Below are positions 1 to 8,048 of a stretch of DNA of 64,000 bases, in pieces. Within the stretch, counting starts at the first letter, position 1, and every line of letters begins with the position of its first letter. The stretch covers positions 5,146,329 through 5,210,328 of the forward strand of contig OY282383.1 in assembly GCA_958295855.1 (NCBI GenBank). Direction: 5' to 3'. Source of the stretch: an uncultured Poribacteria bacterium (GTDB lineage Bacteria > Poribacteria > WGA-4E > WGA-3G). The translations under genes were made by a program, and so were the position numbers. Under the pieces are notes generated by a model. The model saw nothing but the letters and a program-made list of their open reading frames with translations. It was not told where the DNA came from and made no database searches.

Positions 1-254
1 ACTACCTCGGCATCAGAAGGCAGCCGGATCGGCGCATCCGATTTGCAATAAAAGCACAAGCCTTTGTAGCTGGTCAGATATTGATAGTTTTTCGAGAAAA
101 CTCCGCCTAATGCCGTGACAACGAGGGGGCTCTCGCTTTTTGACAATATTTTCCGAAACTCGTCCTGTTCAAGTCGAACAATCGCCCCGGAGGCTTTGAG
201 AGCTTGGGCGATCTCGGCTTGTTGAACGGCGGTCGTGACTCCTAGATCCATCAT
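1..254 (-). CDS. Hypothetical protein, C-terminus beyond the window edge
   Basis: About 84 residues are visible, starting MMDLGVTTAV; the frame is still open at base 1, so the gene is partial. A Shine-Dalgarno-like AAAGGAAG lies just upstream of a double ATG and a good sigma70-type promoter sits directly before it. The visible part has a short amphipathic N-terminus and one CFYC pair near residue 75. No family was recognised. The start is well supported and the function is unknown. Confidence 0.6.
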   Translation of the reverse strand, partial: MMDLGVTTAVQQAEIAQALKASGAIVRLEQDEFRKILSKSESPLVVTALGGVFSKNYQYLTSYKGLCFYCKSDAPIRLPSDAEV

Positions 255-268
255 AATCTGCTTCCTTT

Positions 269-297
269 ATTATACTGTAAGTTGGCAGGAAAGTCAA
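269..297 (-). promoter_or_regulatory. Sigma70-like promoter for the gene at 1-254
   Basis: Read on the minus strand: TTGACT, 17-nt spacer, TATAAT. The predicted start of transcription lies only a few bases before the ribosome binding site, giving a very short leader. Confidence 0.6.
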
Positions 298-389
298 CGC
301 TTATTTTTTCTGTCAATTCCATGGATTCACACACAAGTGTTGTGATAGTTCCGATCTAGCACTTGGGATTATCTCCAATGTATACACGA

Positions 390-1091
390 CTACCCTTCTT
401 CAAACTCTGCGAAAACCTCTTCAAGAGAATAGGTCTTGCCTCCTGCCTTTACGTACGCGATGCTGTGATCCAATTCTTCAGCCACCTCTGGGCGTATCTC
501 TAGTCCCTCGTCTGGATGGTAGTGGTAATTCTCCAGAAACTGCTCTAATTCCAAATGGCAGACAAAGAATTCATAAAATGCAGCTTGCAACCGTACATGC
601 CCCCCAGCCGATGCGGGTTCTGCCATCAACTTAACCACTCGCTCTTGCGCGGCAAAGAGTTTCCAATTCACGAGTCTCTGGGTAAGTGCGCGGAATTCAT
701 CATCCGTTAACGCCCTCACCTTTATCGTTGGTGCCGGGGCGTTGGGGATTCCCCCCAGTCGCCGCGCAGCGCGCCCGATAGCCGAGGTTTTCCGATCCGT
801 TTCAACTGCTGTCACGCGCCGTTTTAGATGCGCAAACTCTTTGCACGCTTCCAAAACCGTAAGCACGCACGCTTCCTGAGCATCCAACTCAAATGCCAGA
901 TCATAGGAGTAGGCTTCAAAAAATTCCTGGAACCCTTCTGCGAGTGTTTCCCGGTCGGCATTCTGCGCCAGCAAGGCAACAAGTTTATCGCGGTCGGCAA
1001 ATAGTGGCTCATTCATAATCGGGCGCAGCCACTCGCGGAACTGCGCGGGTGTCATGTCTGTGAGGAATAATTTTGTTTTGTTTGATGGCAT
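390..1091 (-). CDS. Hypothetical soluble protein, 233 aa
   Basis: The start MPSNKTKLF is chosen because AAGGAG lies 6 nt upstream; a longer frame opens at 1112 but that ATG has no such site. The protein is acidic and mostly helical by composition, with no signal peptide or membrane segment. Two segments look internally related: the N-terminal TPAQFREWLRPIM and the later TDDEFRALTQRLVNWKLF, each followed by a helical stretch with repeated Phe and Tyr, so it may be a duplicated domain. It lies downstream of the XRE/antitoxin cluster on the same strand, separated by 43 bp. No family recognised. Confidence 0.7.
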   Translation of the reverse strand: MPSNKTKLFLTDMTPAQFREWLRPIMNEPLFADRDKLVALLAQNADRETLAEGFQEFFEAYSYDLAFELDAQEACVLTVLEACKEFAHLKRRVTAVETDRKTSAIGRAARRLGGIPNAPAPTIKVRALTDDEFRALTQRLVNWKLFAAQERVVKLMAEPASAGGHVRLQAAFYEFFVCHLELEQFLENYHYHPDEGLEIRPEVAEELDHSIAYVKAGGKTYSLEEVFAEFEEG

Positions 1092-1134
1092 TGAAGTCTC
1101 CTTGTAAGCCAATTCCTACGAGTAGGAAAGAGTC

Positions 1135-1491
1135 TTAGTCGCATCTGGCTAACACATCCGAGGTGAAATTGAGGTTAGCGGTTTCGCTCTCCAACGGTTT
1201 GATTGCCAGCTGATATCCGAGCGCGTTCAGAACAGTGCCAAGCGCGTCTATCAGGGGTGTCTCCTTGTTGGAGAGCACTTTTGAAAGCACTTGTGCGTCC
1301 ATACCTGTTTGCTTGGCAAGTTCGGAAACGCCACCCTGTGCTGCAACAACGGTTTCAAGGGCTTCCTGAACTATGACAGTATGCCCAAAAATGTAATAGT
1401 CATCAAGGATTGCTTGGAGATAGCCAATCGTCTCATCCCGGTCAGCCAGATCTTCAATAAGGCACTCTCGCCATGTTCTCATGTTTCTCAT
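1135..1491 (-). CDS. XRE-type antitoxin of the HI1420 addiction-module family
   Basis: 118 aa. The C-terminal half contains a helix-turn-helix (GGVSELAKQTGMDAQVLSK), followed by a hydrophobic segment (ALGTVLNALGYQLAI) as in the family of small putative addiction-module antidote proteins. The N-terminus (LIEDLADRDETIGYLQAIL) also fits that family. Expected role: bind its own promoter and neutralise a RelE-type toxin. No RelE-like toxin is next to it; the gene 9 bp upstream is an antitoxin-like protein instead, so the pairing is unusual. Two start codons three residues apart are possible. Confidence 0.7.
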   Translation of the reverse strand: MRNMRTWRECLIEDLADRDETIGYLQAILDDYYIFGHTVIVQEALETVVAAQGGVSELAKQTGMDAQVLSKVLSNKETPLIDALGTVLNALGYQLAIKPLESETANLNFTSDVLARCD

Positions 1492-1500
1492 CGGTGTGTC

Positions 1501-1737
1501 TCAAGACGCGCCTCCTAGGGACCTTTTCAGACGTTCTTCTTCGATAATCTTCTTATATTCCTGGTCGGTAGTCGGTGGCGGATTCGTTTGCACTTCAGCT
1601 GGTGACGTAGTCTGTGTAGGCGTTAGAGGTAGCGGGGGCACCACGGTTTCCAAAATTCGGCGAACTAGGTCAATCCGCATCTCTGGCTCCCAAGCTCTCA
1701 CGCGATTCCATACTTCAAACATCTCTTTAGAATTCAT
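1501..1737 (-). CDS. Antitoxin-like small protein, paralogue of 2262-2495
   Basis: 78 aa starting MNSKEMFEVWNRVRAWEPEM. It is clearly homologous to the 77-aa protein at 2262-2495 over the N-terminal 35 residues (MNSKEMFEV..RVR.W..EMRIDL.R.ILETVVPP) and over the C-terminal KKIIEEER. A Pro/Thr-rich linker between them is diverged. The leader GAGGAGTATCG before the start is also shared, so gene plus ribosome binding site were duplicated. In contrast to its twin it is followed by the XRE gene rather than a PIN toxin. Likely an orphan or re-paired antitoxin. Confidence 0.65.
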   Translation of the reverse strand: MNSKEMFEVWNRVRAWEPEMRIDLVRRILETVVPPLPLTPTQTTSPAEVQTNPPPTTDQEYKKIIEEERLKRSLGGAS

Positions 1738-1833
1738 AATTCGATACTCCTCGTCGAAAGGGGTAAATATGAAAATACGCCCCTACCATACCAACAATCG
1801 TCAGGCACAAAGACCTCGATCAGGAGATCTAGA

Positions 1834-2265
1834 TTAGGGTGAACTGGTGTCTATGCCCAACCTCAAAAGCATTTGCTGCGGCGTAATAACTAGAATGTCA
1901 TTGCCGGCAAAACCGGAAAGATTGCGTGTCACAATCAGATCAAGTTGCCTGCTCATCGCGCAGGCAACTTGCAGATTGTCCTCAAAGTCGTTCCCTGCTA
2001 ACGTTGTTGCCAACTGTAGTTCTTTGGACCCAACTGGGATAACGGACAATTGGTCCAAACTGGAGTAAACCACTTGCCACGCCTTCTCGCGCCCCGCGTG
2101 GCGGCGACTTATATAAAAAATATCGGTCACCGAAGTCGCCGTGACGTAAGCAGTAAACTGCCTGTCAAGCTTCGCTTGCCAAATAGTTGTGGCCTCGGTG
2201 CTCCATGGAAGTCGCTCAAGCAAAGCATCAAGAATCACGTTTGTATCCAATAATGCGTGAATCAT
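1834..2265 (-). CDS. PIN-domain ribonuclease toxin (VapC-like)
   Basis: 143 aa. N-terminal LLDTNVILDALL gives the first catalytic Asp of the PIN fold; the acidic segment GNDFEDNLQVACA and the late LIVTRNLSGF match the remaining conserved PIN positions. Length is typical of VapC-type toxins, which cleave RNA in a metal-dependent way. Its ATG overlaps the stop of the upstream antitoxin-like gene (ATGA), so the two are translationally coupled. The partner is not a classical VapB but a small acidic protein with a Pro-rich linker. Confidence 0.85.
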   Translation of the reverse strand: MIHALLDTNVILDALLERLPWSTEATTIWQAKLDRQFTAYVTATSVTDIFYISRRHAGREKAWQVVYSSLDQLSVIPVGSKELQLATTLAGNDFEDNLQVACAMSRQLDLIVTRNLSGFAGNDILVITPQQMLLRLGIDTSSP

Positions 2266-2495
2266 CCGTATTTCTTCATCCGCTCCTCTTCAATAATTTT
2301 CTTGCATTCCTCATCAGTGGGCGCTGGCGCATCTGTCTTCAGAATTCCGATTACTTCATCCAGTGGCATGGTCTGTGGGGGAGGTATTTGCGGAGGTACC
2401 ACAGTCTCCAAAATCTGACGAGCTAAGTCAATTCGCATCTTTGCATCCCATGTCCGTACACGCTCAAGTACTTCAAACATCTCTTTAGAATTCAT
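2262..2495 (-). CDS. Antitoxin-like protein paired with the PIN toxin
   Basis: 77 aa, first gene of the toxin-antitoxin pair. A helical N-terminal domain (residues 1-35), a Pro-rich linker and a charged C-terminal helix ending ECKKIIEEERMKKYG suggest a DNA- or dimer-forming part followed by a toxin-wrapping tail, as in many antitoxins (inference). GAGGAG lies about 9 nt before the ATG. The stop overlaps the toxin start by 4 nt. A paralogue lies 0.5 kb downstream at 1501-1737. Confidence 0.7.
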   Translation of the reverse strand: MNSKEMFEVLERVRTWDAKMRIDLARQILETVVPPQIPPPQTMPLDEVIGILKTDAPAPTDEECKKIIEEERMKKYG

Positions 2496-2615
2496 AATCC
2501 GATACTCCTCTTACCCCAAATTAATAGGGCAGCGCGCAGTCTCCGCTCAGTTTCCACTACGAAAAAACAATAAAAATCGGGTTAATTGGGTATTAGGCAT
2601 CCAGCGTGCAAAAAA

Positions 2616-2661
2616 GGCGATTGCCTGCTCCGAAACCGTTTGGACACGAGCAGCAATCGCC
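2616..2661. repeat. Hairpin: 14-15 bp stem
   Basis: GGCGATTGCCTGCTC pairs with GAGCAGCAATCGCC, leaving one bulged base, around a 17-nt loop. It lies in the gap between the antitoxin gene and the sulfite reductase and is followed by two more palindromes, so this stretch is a cluster of dispersed-repeat type elements with no gene. Confidence 0.6.
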
Positions 2662-2681
2662 AATCAGCGTTCTTGCAATAC

Positions 2682-2703
2682 GGCGAAACCTGCAAGTTTC
2701 GCC
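2682..2703. repeat. Hairpin GGCGAAAC / GTTTCGCC
   Basis: Perfect 8-bp stem with a 6-nt loop, no T tract, so not an obvious terminator. Confidence 0.5.
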
Positions 2704-2736
2704 TTGTAGTAAAGCCTATAATTATTTATACACGCT

Positions 2737-2765
2737 TGTAGGCGCGGCCATGAACCGCGCCTACA
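2737..2765. repeat. Dispersed palindrome with 11-bp stem
   Basis: TGTAGGCGCGG and CCGCGCCTACA form a perfect 11-bp stem around CCATGAA. A close relative lies at 26056-26084, so this is a genome-wide REP-like element. It sits just past the 3' end of the reductase gene. Confidence 0.65.
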
Positions 2766-2803
2766 GGAGTGTGTCCGGATGTTTTTAGACTTTACTAGAA
2801 AAT

Positions 2804-5251
2804 CTACTCACCTTTCCGGATAGTAAGGCGGTAGTGCTGTCCGACCTTCTTCGTATCAATAACTTCATGCCCATCATTGGTGAGGCTCTTCGGTACGTTC
2901 TCAATCGGTTCGCCATCGTCAATGGTGATTTCCAAGAGTTGGCCGAGTTGCATCGTTTCCAATCGAACCTTTGCTTGGACATAGTTAAAGGGACACGCGA
3001 CACCCTTCAAGTCGAGGCTATCGGCGATTTCCTCAACGGGTTTCGTCTTTCTGACGACTTGTGGTTTCCGCGCGGGGCGTGCTCTGCGTGCCTTTCGCTG
3101 GCTCTCTTCCTCTTCCTCCTGCTTAATGCGCATCCGTCCATAAACGTTATGCGATTCTTCAACAAAGAGGGTGGCTTCCTCCACGCGGCGGTGCGCCAAT
3201 TCGTGGTTGAAGGTGGACGCATCCTCCTCGGTCGCCTTAAAGAGATGTGCGCCGTAGCCTACGAAGAAGTTGCCGGGTTCAAAGAAGCGAGCACGGAATT
3301 CATTGACGGTGGTTGCGTCGTCAATGTATTGCAAGCCTTCGGTTGTCAAGAGGCCATCCGCCGCTTTAATCATCGCATCAAAAGCCATCTCCGCGGAATC
3401 TTGATAGGCCCGTTTTTCCAAGTTTAAGCCGGATTCATAGATAAGCCGGTCCGCTTCCTCCAACTTGAAGGATACGAGTGCCACTAACTGCCCTGCACAC
3501 TCGCCGACACCCTTTTTGAGTTGGAACTCTTTTGTGTCGCCCGTGTCTACGTAATATTCGGGTGCTTCCTCGTAGGAAGGAATCTTATCATACTTGGACA
3601 GCATCGTCTTGATTGGCGCTTTGCCAAGCCGTGTAATGTAATCGGTAAAGGTTTCTTCGTCGTGCCGTTCGGCAGTGTACTTGCCGGTCAGCTCTTCGAT
3701 AAACGCGGGGATGTACTTGCCGTGGATTTTCCCGGTGGGGAGTCCATAAGAGCTGGCATTTTCAATCATGTGCCCCCCGAGGAACACCTGATAATAGGGT
3801 GCGATATGCCCGCCTAGTCGTCGCGAAGCGCCGAAGAAGCCGATATTTGCAATGTGGTGCTGTCCGCATGAGTTGGGACATCCGCTAATCTTAATCCGAA
3901 AGCCCTTGATTTCCTCCTGCACGCCGGTTTCAATGAAATGGTTTCGCAGATGCGCTGCCAATCCACGCGAAGAGGAGACACCGAGTTTGCAAGAGTCAGT
4001 GCCGGGGCAGGCAGTAATATCAACCATTGATTCTGCACCCGGGTCGCCCAAGCCAATAGCCTTCAGTTCACGATAGAGCGCAGGCAAATCGGTCATCGTC
4101 ACCCAGCGGAGGACGATATTTTGTTCGACCGTGGCGCGGATTGTGTCTTTAACGTACTTCCGCGAGACATCCGCCAAGGCACGCGACTGGTCGGCAGTAA
4201 TGTCGCCGAGCGGTAGCGTAATTGTCACAAAGGCGTAGCCGGGCTGTTTCTGCAACCGCACGTTGGATTGATACCACTCCTCAAACCCTTCCGGTTTCGA
4301 GGTGCCGTTGAGTTGCGTCGGTGCCTTGAGGGGACTTTCCTTGTAAGCGTCGAGATTGTCGAGATAGGCTGTCCATGCCGGGTCGTGCCGCAGGGTAGCC
4401 CGATCTTCAAGTACCTGCCTGCGGAATTCCTCAATGCCGTATTTGGCGATGACGAACTTCAAGCGTGCCTTATTTCGATTTCGCCGTTCACCTAGGCGGG
4501 TGAAGACTCTGGCAATTGACTGTGAAATCGGCAGGAGCTCCTCTGGCGGCACAAATTCATCGAAGATTTTCGCCTGATGCGGGACTGCTCCGAGGCCGCC
4601 GCCTACATAGAACTTAAAGCCGCGTTTGACTTCCCCATCAACCTCTTTGACTGCGGCGACTGCGCCGATGTCGTGCATATTTGCCAAGCCGCAGGCATGT
4701 TCTTCGCACCCGGAAAAGGCGATTTTGAACTTACGCCCGAAATCCTGCGCGTCCGGATGCCCCAAAAGGAACGCGGACAACGCCTGTGAGTAGGGTGTTA
4801 CGTCAAACGATTCGTCTTGGCAAACCCCCGTGAGGGGACATGCAGTGACGTTACGCACGACATTACCGCACGCTTCCTTCGTCGTAATGTCAACGCTGGC
4901 AAGGCGGCGCATCAGTTCCGGCGTGTTGTTGATGTCGACGTAGTGATATTGCACATCTTGGCGGGTGGTAATGTGAATGATATTGTCAGAGAACTCTTCT
5001 GCAACATCCGCGAGCATTTCGAGTTGTGCTGCGGTGAGCCCGCCAAATGGGATTTTGACGCGAATCATCTGTGACCTGTCGTCGCGCTGTCCGTAAACCC
5101 CGTGCCGTAATCTAAATTCGGTGAAGAGGGTCTCTTCCACTTGGCCGGTTTGCACCCGGCCGAGTTGGATTTCATAAATTTCAATAGCACGGGCAACATC
5201 GGGCGGAATGGCCGCCGCGTTATAGGGGCCCGCATGTTCGATGGTTTCCAT
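2804..5251 (-). CDS. Ferredoxin-type sulfite/nitrite reductase fused to TusA
   Basis: 815 aa from the ATG preceded by AAAAGGAG (a GTG two codons upstream is less likely). Duplicated siroheme reductase fold in the first ~560 residues. The [4Fe-4S]/siroheme Cys set is present as C415-x5-C421 and C458-x3-C462. A helical middle region (about 570-690) is followed by a highly charged Lys/Arg/Glu linker and a C-terminal TusA domain with DLKGVACPFNYVQAK (Cys753), the sulfur-relay cysteine of that family. Expected reaction: six-electron reduction of sulfite (or nitrite). The TusA part could accept the sulfur product or act in sulfur relay (inference). Stands alone with its own promoter. Confidence 0.9.
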   Translation of the reverse strand: METIEHAGPYNAAAIPPDVARAIEIYEIQLGRVQTGQVEETLFTEFRLRHGVYGQRDDRSQMIRVKIPFGGLTAAQLEMLADVAEEFSDNIIHITTRQDVQYHYVDINNTPELMRRLASVDITTKEACGNVVRNVTACPLTGVCQDESFDVTPYSQALSAFLLGHPDAQDFGRKFKIAFSGCEEHACGLANMHDIGAVAAVKEVDGEVKRGFKFYVGGGLGAVPHQAKIFDEFVPPEELLPISQSIARVFTRLGERRNRNKARLKFVIAKYGIEEFRRQVLEDRATLRHDPAWTAYLDNLDAYKESPLKAPTQLNGTSKPEGFEEWYQSNVRLQKQPGYAFVTITLPLGDITADQSRALADVSRKYVKDTIRATVEQNIVLRWVTMTDLPALYRELKAIGLGDPGAESMVDITACPGTDSCKLGVSSSRGLAAHLRNHFIETGVQEEIKGFRIKISGCPNSCGQHHIANIGFFGASRRLGGHIAPYYQVFLGGHMIENASSYGLPTGKIHGKYIPAFIEELTGKYTAERHDEETFTDYITRLGKAPIKTMLSKYDKIPSYEEAPEYYVDTGDTKEFQLKKGVGECAGQLVALVSFKLEEADRLIYESGLNLEKRAYQDSAEMAFDAMIKAADGLLTTEGLQYIDDATTVNEFRARFFEPGNFFVGYGAHLFKATEEDASTFNHELAHRRVEEATLFVEESHNVYGRMRIKQEEEEESQRKARRARPARKPQVVRKTKPVEEIADSLDLKGVACPFNYVQAKVRLETMQLGQLLEITIDDGEPIENVPKSLTNDGHEVIDTKKVGQHYRLTIRKGE

Positions 5252-5303
5252 AAACACTCCTTTTCGGGCGATTCTTCGCCCGACTACGAACCTATTGCTA
5301 TAT

Positions 5304-5332
5304 AGTATACCTATAATTCATTCTGAAATCAA
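5304..5332 (-). promoter_or_regulatory. Promoter of the sulfite reductase gene
   Basis: Minus strand TTGATT, 17-nt spacer, TATACT, about 50 nt before the ATG. The rest of the 5252-5554 gap shows no gene. Confidence 0.55.
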
Positions 5333-5554
5333 GAGTGATTTTTCGGGATACCTGCCTCGTCAAAACGGCAGGTCGAATCAATCCATGTGTGCCGGGCGAA
5401 TGCGGATTTGGTTTCCTTTGCCCGCGGTCGGTTGCACTGGAGATTGTAACTACCCATATTTTTAATTATACCACAAAATGTATCAATAGTCACGTTTTTT
5501 AAGATATAATTAGCGACAAGACCTTCTCTCCATGGCTAATCTGCTCCGTACACA

Positions 5555-6649
5555 TTACTGCCCCGGTGCATCGCCCCAATCGGGAATCGGTAGGAGTTCT
5601 CCGTTGCAAAGGGCGGATTGATGTGCGACGAGGCCCGGCGCGCAATACCGTACCGCCTCCCAAACGTTAAGGCTAGGCAATCGCTGCCGGTTGACAGCGT
5701 CCACAAACTCGTGCACGAGATAGGCATGTGAGCCGCCATGGCCTCCCAAATCCGCTGCGAGTGCCTCCGGTAAATCACCATGAATTTGCGGGGGTTGCAC
5801 TGTCTGATGCCCATGCTTATCTGCCCAAACCTTGCCTGCCAAGTTTTGCTCAAAGCTAGCTTCGGTGCCGTAGATACCGCTGGCACGCTCACACCCAGGG
5901 TGGCCGATTCGCCGAAATTCACAGATTTGCATCGTTGCCCCGTTGCTCATCGTGAAAAGTCCTACTTCGTTGGAGAAGGGATTCTGGTGAATGGTGTCTT
6001 GCCGGAACCAATCATCGTTCGGGTAGACATATCCCTGCGCCGAAACGGAAGTAGCGTGCGCTTTCATAACAGAAACAGGGAACGCTACCGAATGGGTGGG
6101 ATAGTGCATCGGAATCGCACCGCTCTTGTCGCGCCCCCACTGCTTGCCCCACCGATTTTTCGCTACATTGTAGAGGCCATGGCTCATATCGTGGAAATAC
6201 TCGGCACGGCAGTGGACGAATTCCCCGAACGCGCCTGCCGCGGCTTTCTGGCGACAGAAAACTGCCTCCGGGCGAAAATAACTCGTCTCGCCGTTCATGT
6301 AAATCATCCCTGTCCGTTCAACGGTGCGGACAAGTTTTTCGCATTCATCTAATGATACGGCGGCGGGAACGGCGGTATAGACATGTTTTCCCGATTCCAT
6401 CGCTTGAACAGCCTGCGGTGCGTGCATCCAATGCTGCGTGATAATTACGAGCGCATCTAAATCCGATTGACAAATAGCATCAAGACTCGGATAGGTTTCG
6501 GAGATCTGAAACTGCTTTGCCCACTTCGATAACCTGTCCGACTGTAAGTCACACAAGGCGAGGCGATGTACATCCGGATGCGCCTTAAACGATTGAATGA
6601 ATGACGGGCCAAACATCCCTAAGCCTACCATTCCGACACTGATACTCAT
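5555..6649 (-). CDS. Gfo/Idh/MocA family oxidoreductase
   Basis: 364 aa. N-terminal Rossmann fold with VGMVGLGMFGPS for NAD(P) binding, then the usual C-terminal alpha/beta domain. In most family members the motif after GKHV is EKP, whose Lys is catalytic; here it reads GKHVYTAVPAAVS, so that Lys is missing. It may therefore bind the cofactor but catalyse a different step or need a partner (inference). Divergently transcribed from a second family member at 6826 that keeps EKP, with the intervening 176 bp holding a strong plus-strand promoter. Confidence 0.85.
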   Translation of the reverse strand: MSISVGMVGLGMFGPSFIQSFKAHPDVHRLALCDLQSDRLSKWAKQFQISETYPSLDAICQSDLDALVIITQHWMHAPQAVQAMESGKHVYTAVPAAVSLDECEKLVRTVERTGMIYMNGETSYFRPEAVFCRQKAAAGAFGEFVHCRAEYFHDMSHGLYNVAKNRWGKQWGRDKSGAIPMHYPTHSVAFPVSVMKAHATSVSAQGYVYPNDDWFRQDTIHQNPFSNEVGLFTMSNGATMQICEFRRIGHPGCERASGIYGTEASFEQNLAGKVWADKHGHQTVQPPQIHGDLPEALAADLGGHGGSHAYLVHEFVDAVNRQRLPSLNVWEAVRYCAPGLVAHQSALCNGELLPIPDWGDAPGQ

Positions 6650-6722
6650 CTGTTCTTTTCCTTTACGTAGAGTTTATGTGAGAAAATAGCATAGACTAGC
6701 GTTTTTGTCAAGTGGAATTTTG

Positions 6723-6750
6723 TTGACAAAATCCTAAACTGCCTTATAAT
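6723..6750 (+). promoter_or_regulatory. Near-consensus sigma70 promoter for 6826 gene
   Basis: TTGACA, 16-nt spacer, TATAAT, followed by a leader of about 70 nt. Confidence 0.75.
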
Positions 6751-6825
6751 TTAGATTTAAAGTCTATTGAAAGCCGGCCTCTAGCAGGCGAGGCGCAAAT
6801 TTTACCGACTGGAAGGAATTAAAAA

Positions 6826-7905
6826 ATGGCATTAAAAGTTGGTGTTGTCGGCATGAGCGGCATTGGCAACAACCATGCAAATTGTCACACCCAGGACGAG
6901 TTAGCGGAACTAGTTGCAGTGTGCGATATTGTGAAAGAGCGTGCGGACAGCGCAGCAGAACGTTTCGGCGTTAAGGCTTACTACAGCGTCGCTGACATGA
7001 TCGATGGCGAACCGGATTTAGACATCGTTGATGTCGGCACTGGCGGAAATGAGAACGGTAGTTGGCACTACGAACCGACAATGGAAGCATTAGAGAAGGG
7101 GAAGCATGTGCTCGTCGAAAAACCTATCTCTAACGATATCGGACAGGCACGCGAGATGGTCGCGAGCGCAACTGAGAAAGAGCTCTACCTCGGCTGTAAC
7201 CTAAATCACTACTTCACGCCACCCGCGGAGCAAGCAAAGAAATATATTGACAATGGACAGATTGGGGAGATGGTCTACTGTATGCACAAGATGGGGTTTG
7301 CCGGTGGCGAATTCAACTATCAGCCATCAAAAGCACCCCGTTCCGACGGCTTCCCCTATTTTCACGTGAAAGCGTTCCTGTCGCATCCGTTCAGTGTGAT
7401 GCGCCATTTTTGCGGCGACGTGACGCACGTCCAAGCCTTTATGGAGCGTCCCCATTTTCGGCGGCGCGAGAATGATGTTATGCTCTCCATTAACAGCATC
7501 CATCTCCGGTTTCAAAACGGTTGCATCGGCTATCTGCTGAGCCAGCGCGGGGACGCTACATTCGGGTTGGGCGGCTGGTGGAGTGTTGAAGTTGCAGGCA
7601 CACGCGGCACGTTCTGCATTGAAAATTGCATCGAAAAGGTTACGTTTTGGCCCTCACCCGGTGCCCCCGATGCTTCCGAAGAGCCTATTGTCACCGAATC
7701 CGGGATTAGCGATTTCGGTCAAACCTTCCCGTTAAGGATTCACGCCTTTTTAGAAGACATCACGAACGGTGTGCCGAAAGAAAAACTGCGTGCCTCCGGC
7801 AGAGATGCGCTCGCTGCGCTTGAATATACATGGGCAGCAATGGAGTCTTATGAACAGGGCGGTATCTTGGTGCGGCCGCACCCGCTGCCCACATTGAACG
7901 GATAG
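6826..7905 (+). CDS. Gfo/Idh/MocA family NAD(P)-dependent oxidoreductase
   Basis: 359 aa, ATG after GGAAGGAATT. Rossmann motif VGVVGMSGIGNNHAN, catalytic GKHVLVEKPIS near residue 100, and a C-terminal substrate domain with HPFSVMRHFCGDVTHVQAFM. The family oxidises or reduces sugar and inositol derivatives; the substrate cannot be read from sequence. A TIM-barrel sugar isomerase follows 143 bp downstream on the same strand, which points to sugar or polyol catabolism. Confidence 0.9.
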   Translation: MALKVGVVGMSGIGNNHANCHTQDELAELVAVCDIVKERADSAAERFGVKAYYSVADMIDGEPDLDIVDVGTGGNENGSWHYEPTMEALEKGKHVLVEKPISNDIGQAREMVASATEKELYLGCNLNHYFTPPAEQAKKYIDNGQIGEMVYCMHKMGFAGGEFNYQPSKAPRSDGFPYFHVKAFLSHPFSVMRHFCGDVTHVQAFMERPHFRRRENDVMLSINSIHLRFQNGCIGYLLSQRGDATFGLGGWWSVEVAGTRGTFCIENCIEKVTFWPSPGAPDASEEPIVTESGISDFGQTFPLRIHAFLEDITNGVPKEKLRASGRDALAALEYTWAAMESYEQGGILVRPHPLPTLNG

Positions 7906-8008
7906 TTTTCCGCTAATCCGGTAGGCGTGCTTTGTCTTTTCTCCAAGGGTGCCTACAGACAATCCGCAGAATGCTATTGAACGGGAACAGTAGAGACTTA
8001 ATCAAAAA

Positions 8009-8036
8009 CTACGAGCACCCAACGAGGTGCTCGTAG
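8009..8036. promoter_or_regulatory. Hairpin in the leader of the isomerase gene
   Basis: CTACGAGCACC and GGTGCTCGTAG form a perfect 11-bp stem ending 12 nt before the ATG at 8049, with no T tract. It may be a dispersed palindrome or a translational control element. Confidence 0.4.
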
Positions 8037-8048
8037 CGAGGCAAATTA

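Noticed and set aside
5780..6352. 190-codon plus-strand frame opposite the Gfo/Idh/MocA gene
   Set aside because: Antisense shadow without ribosome binding site or family features.
8009..8036. Terminator after the 6826 gene
   Set aside because: Strong stem but no T tract, and it lies just before the next start codon.
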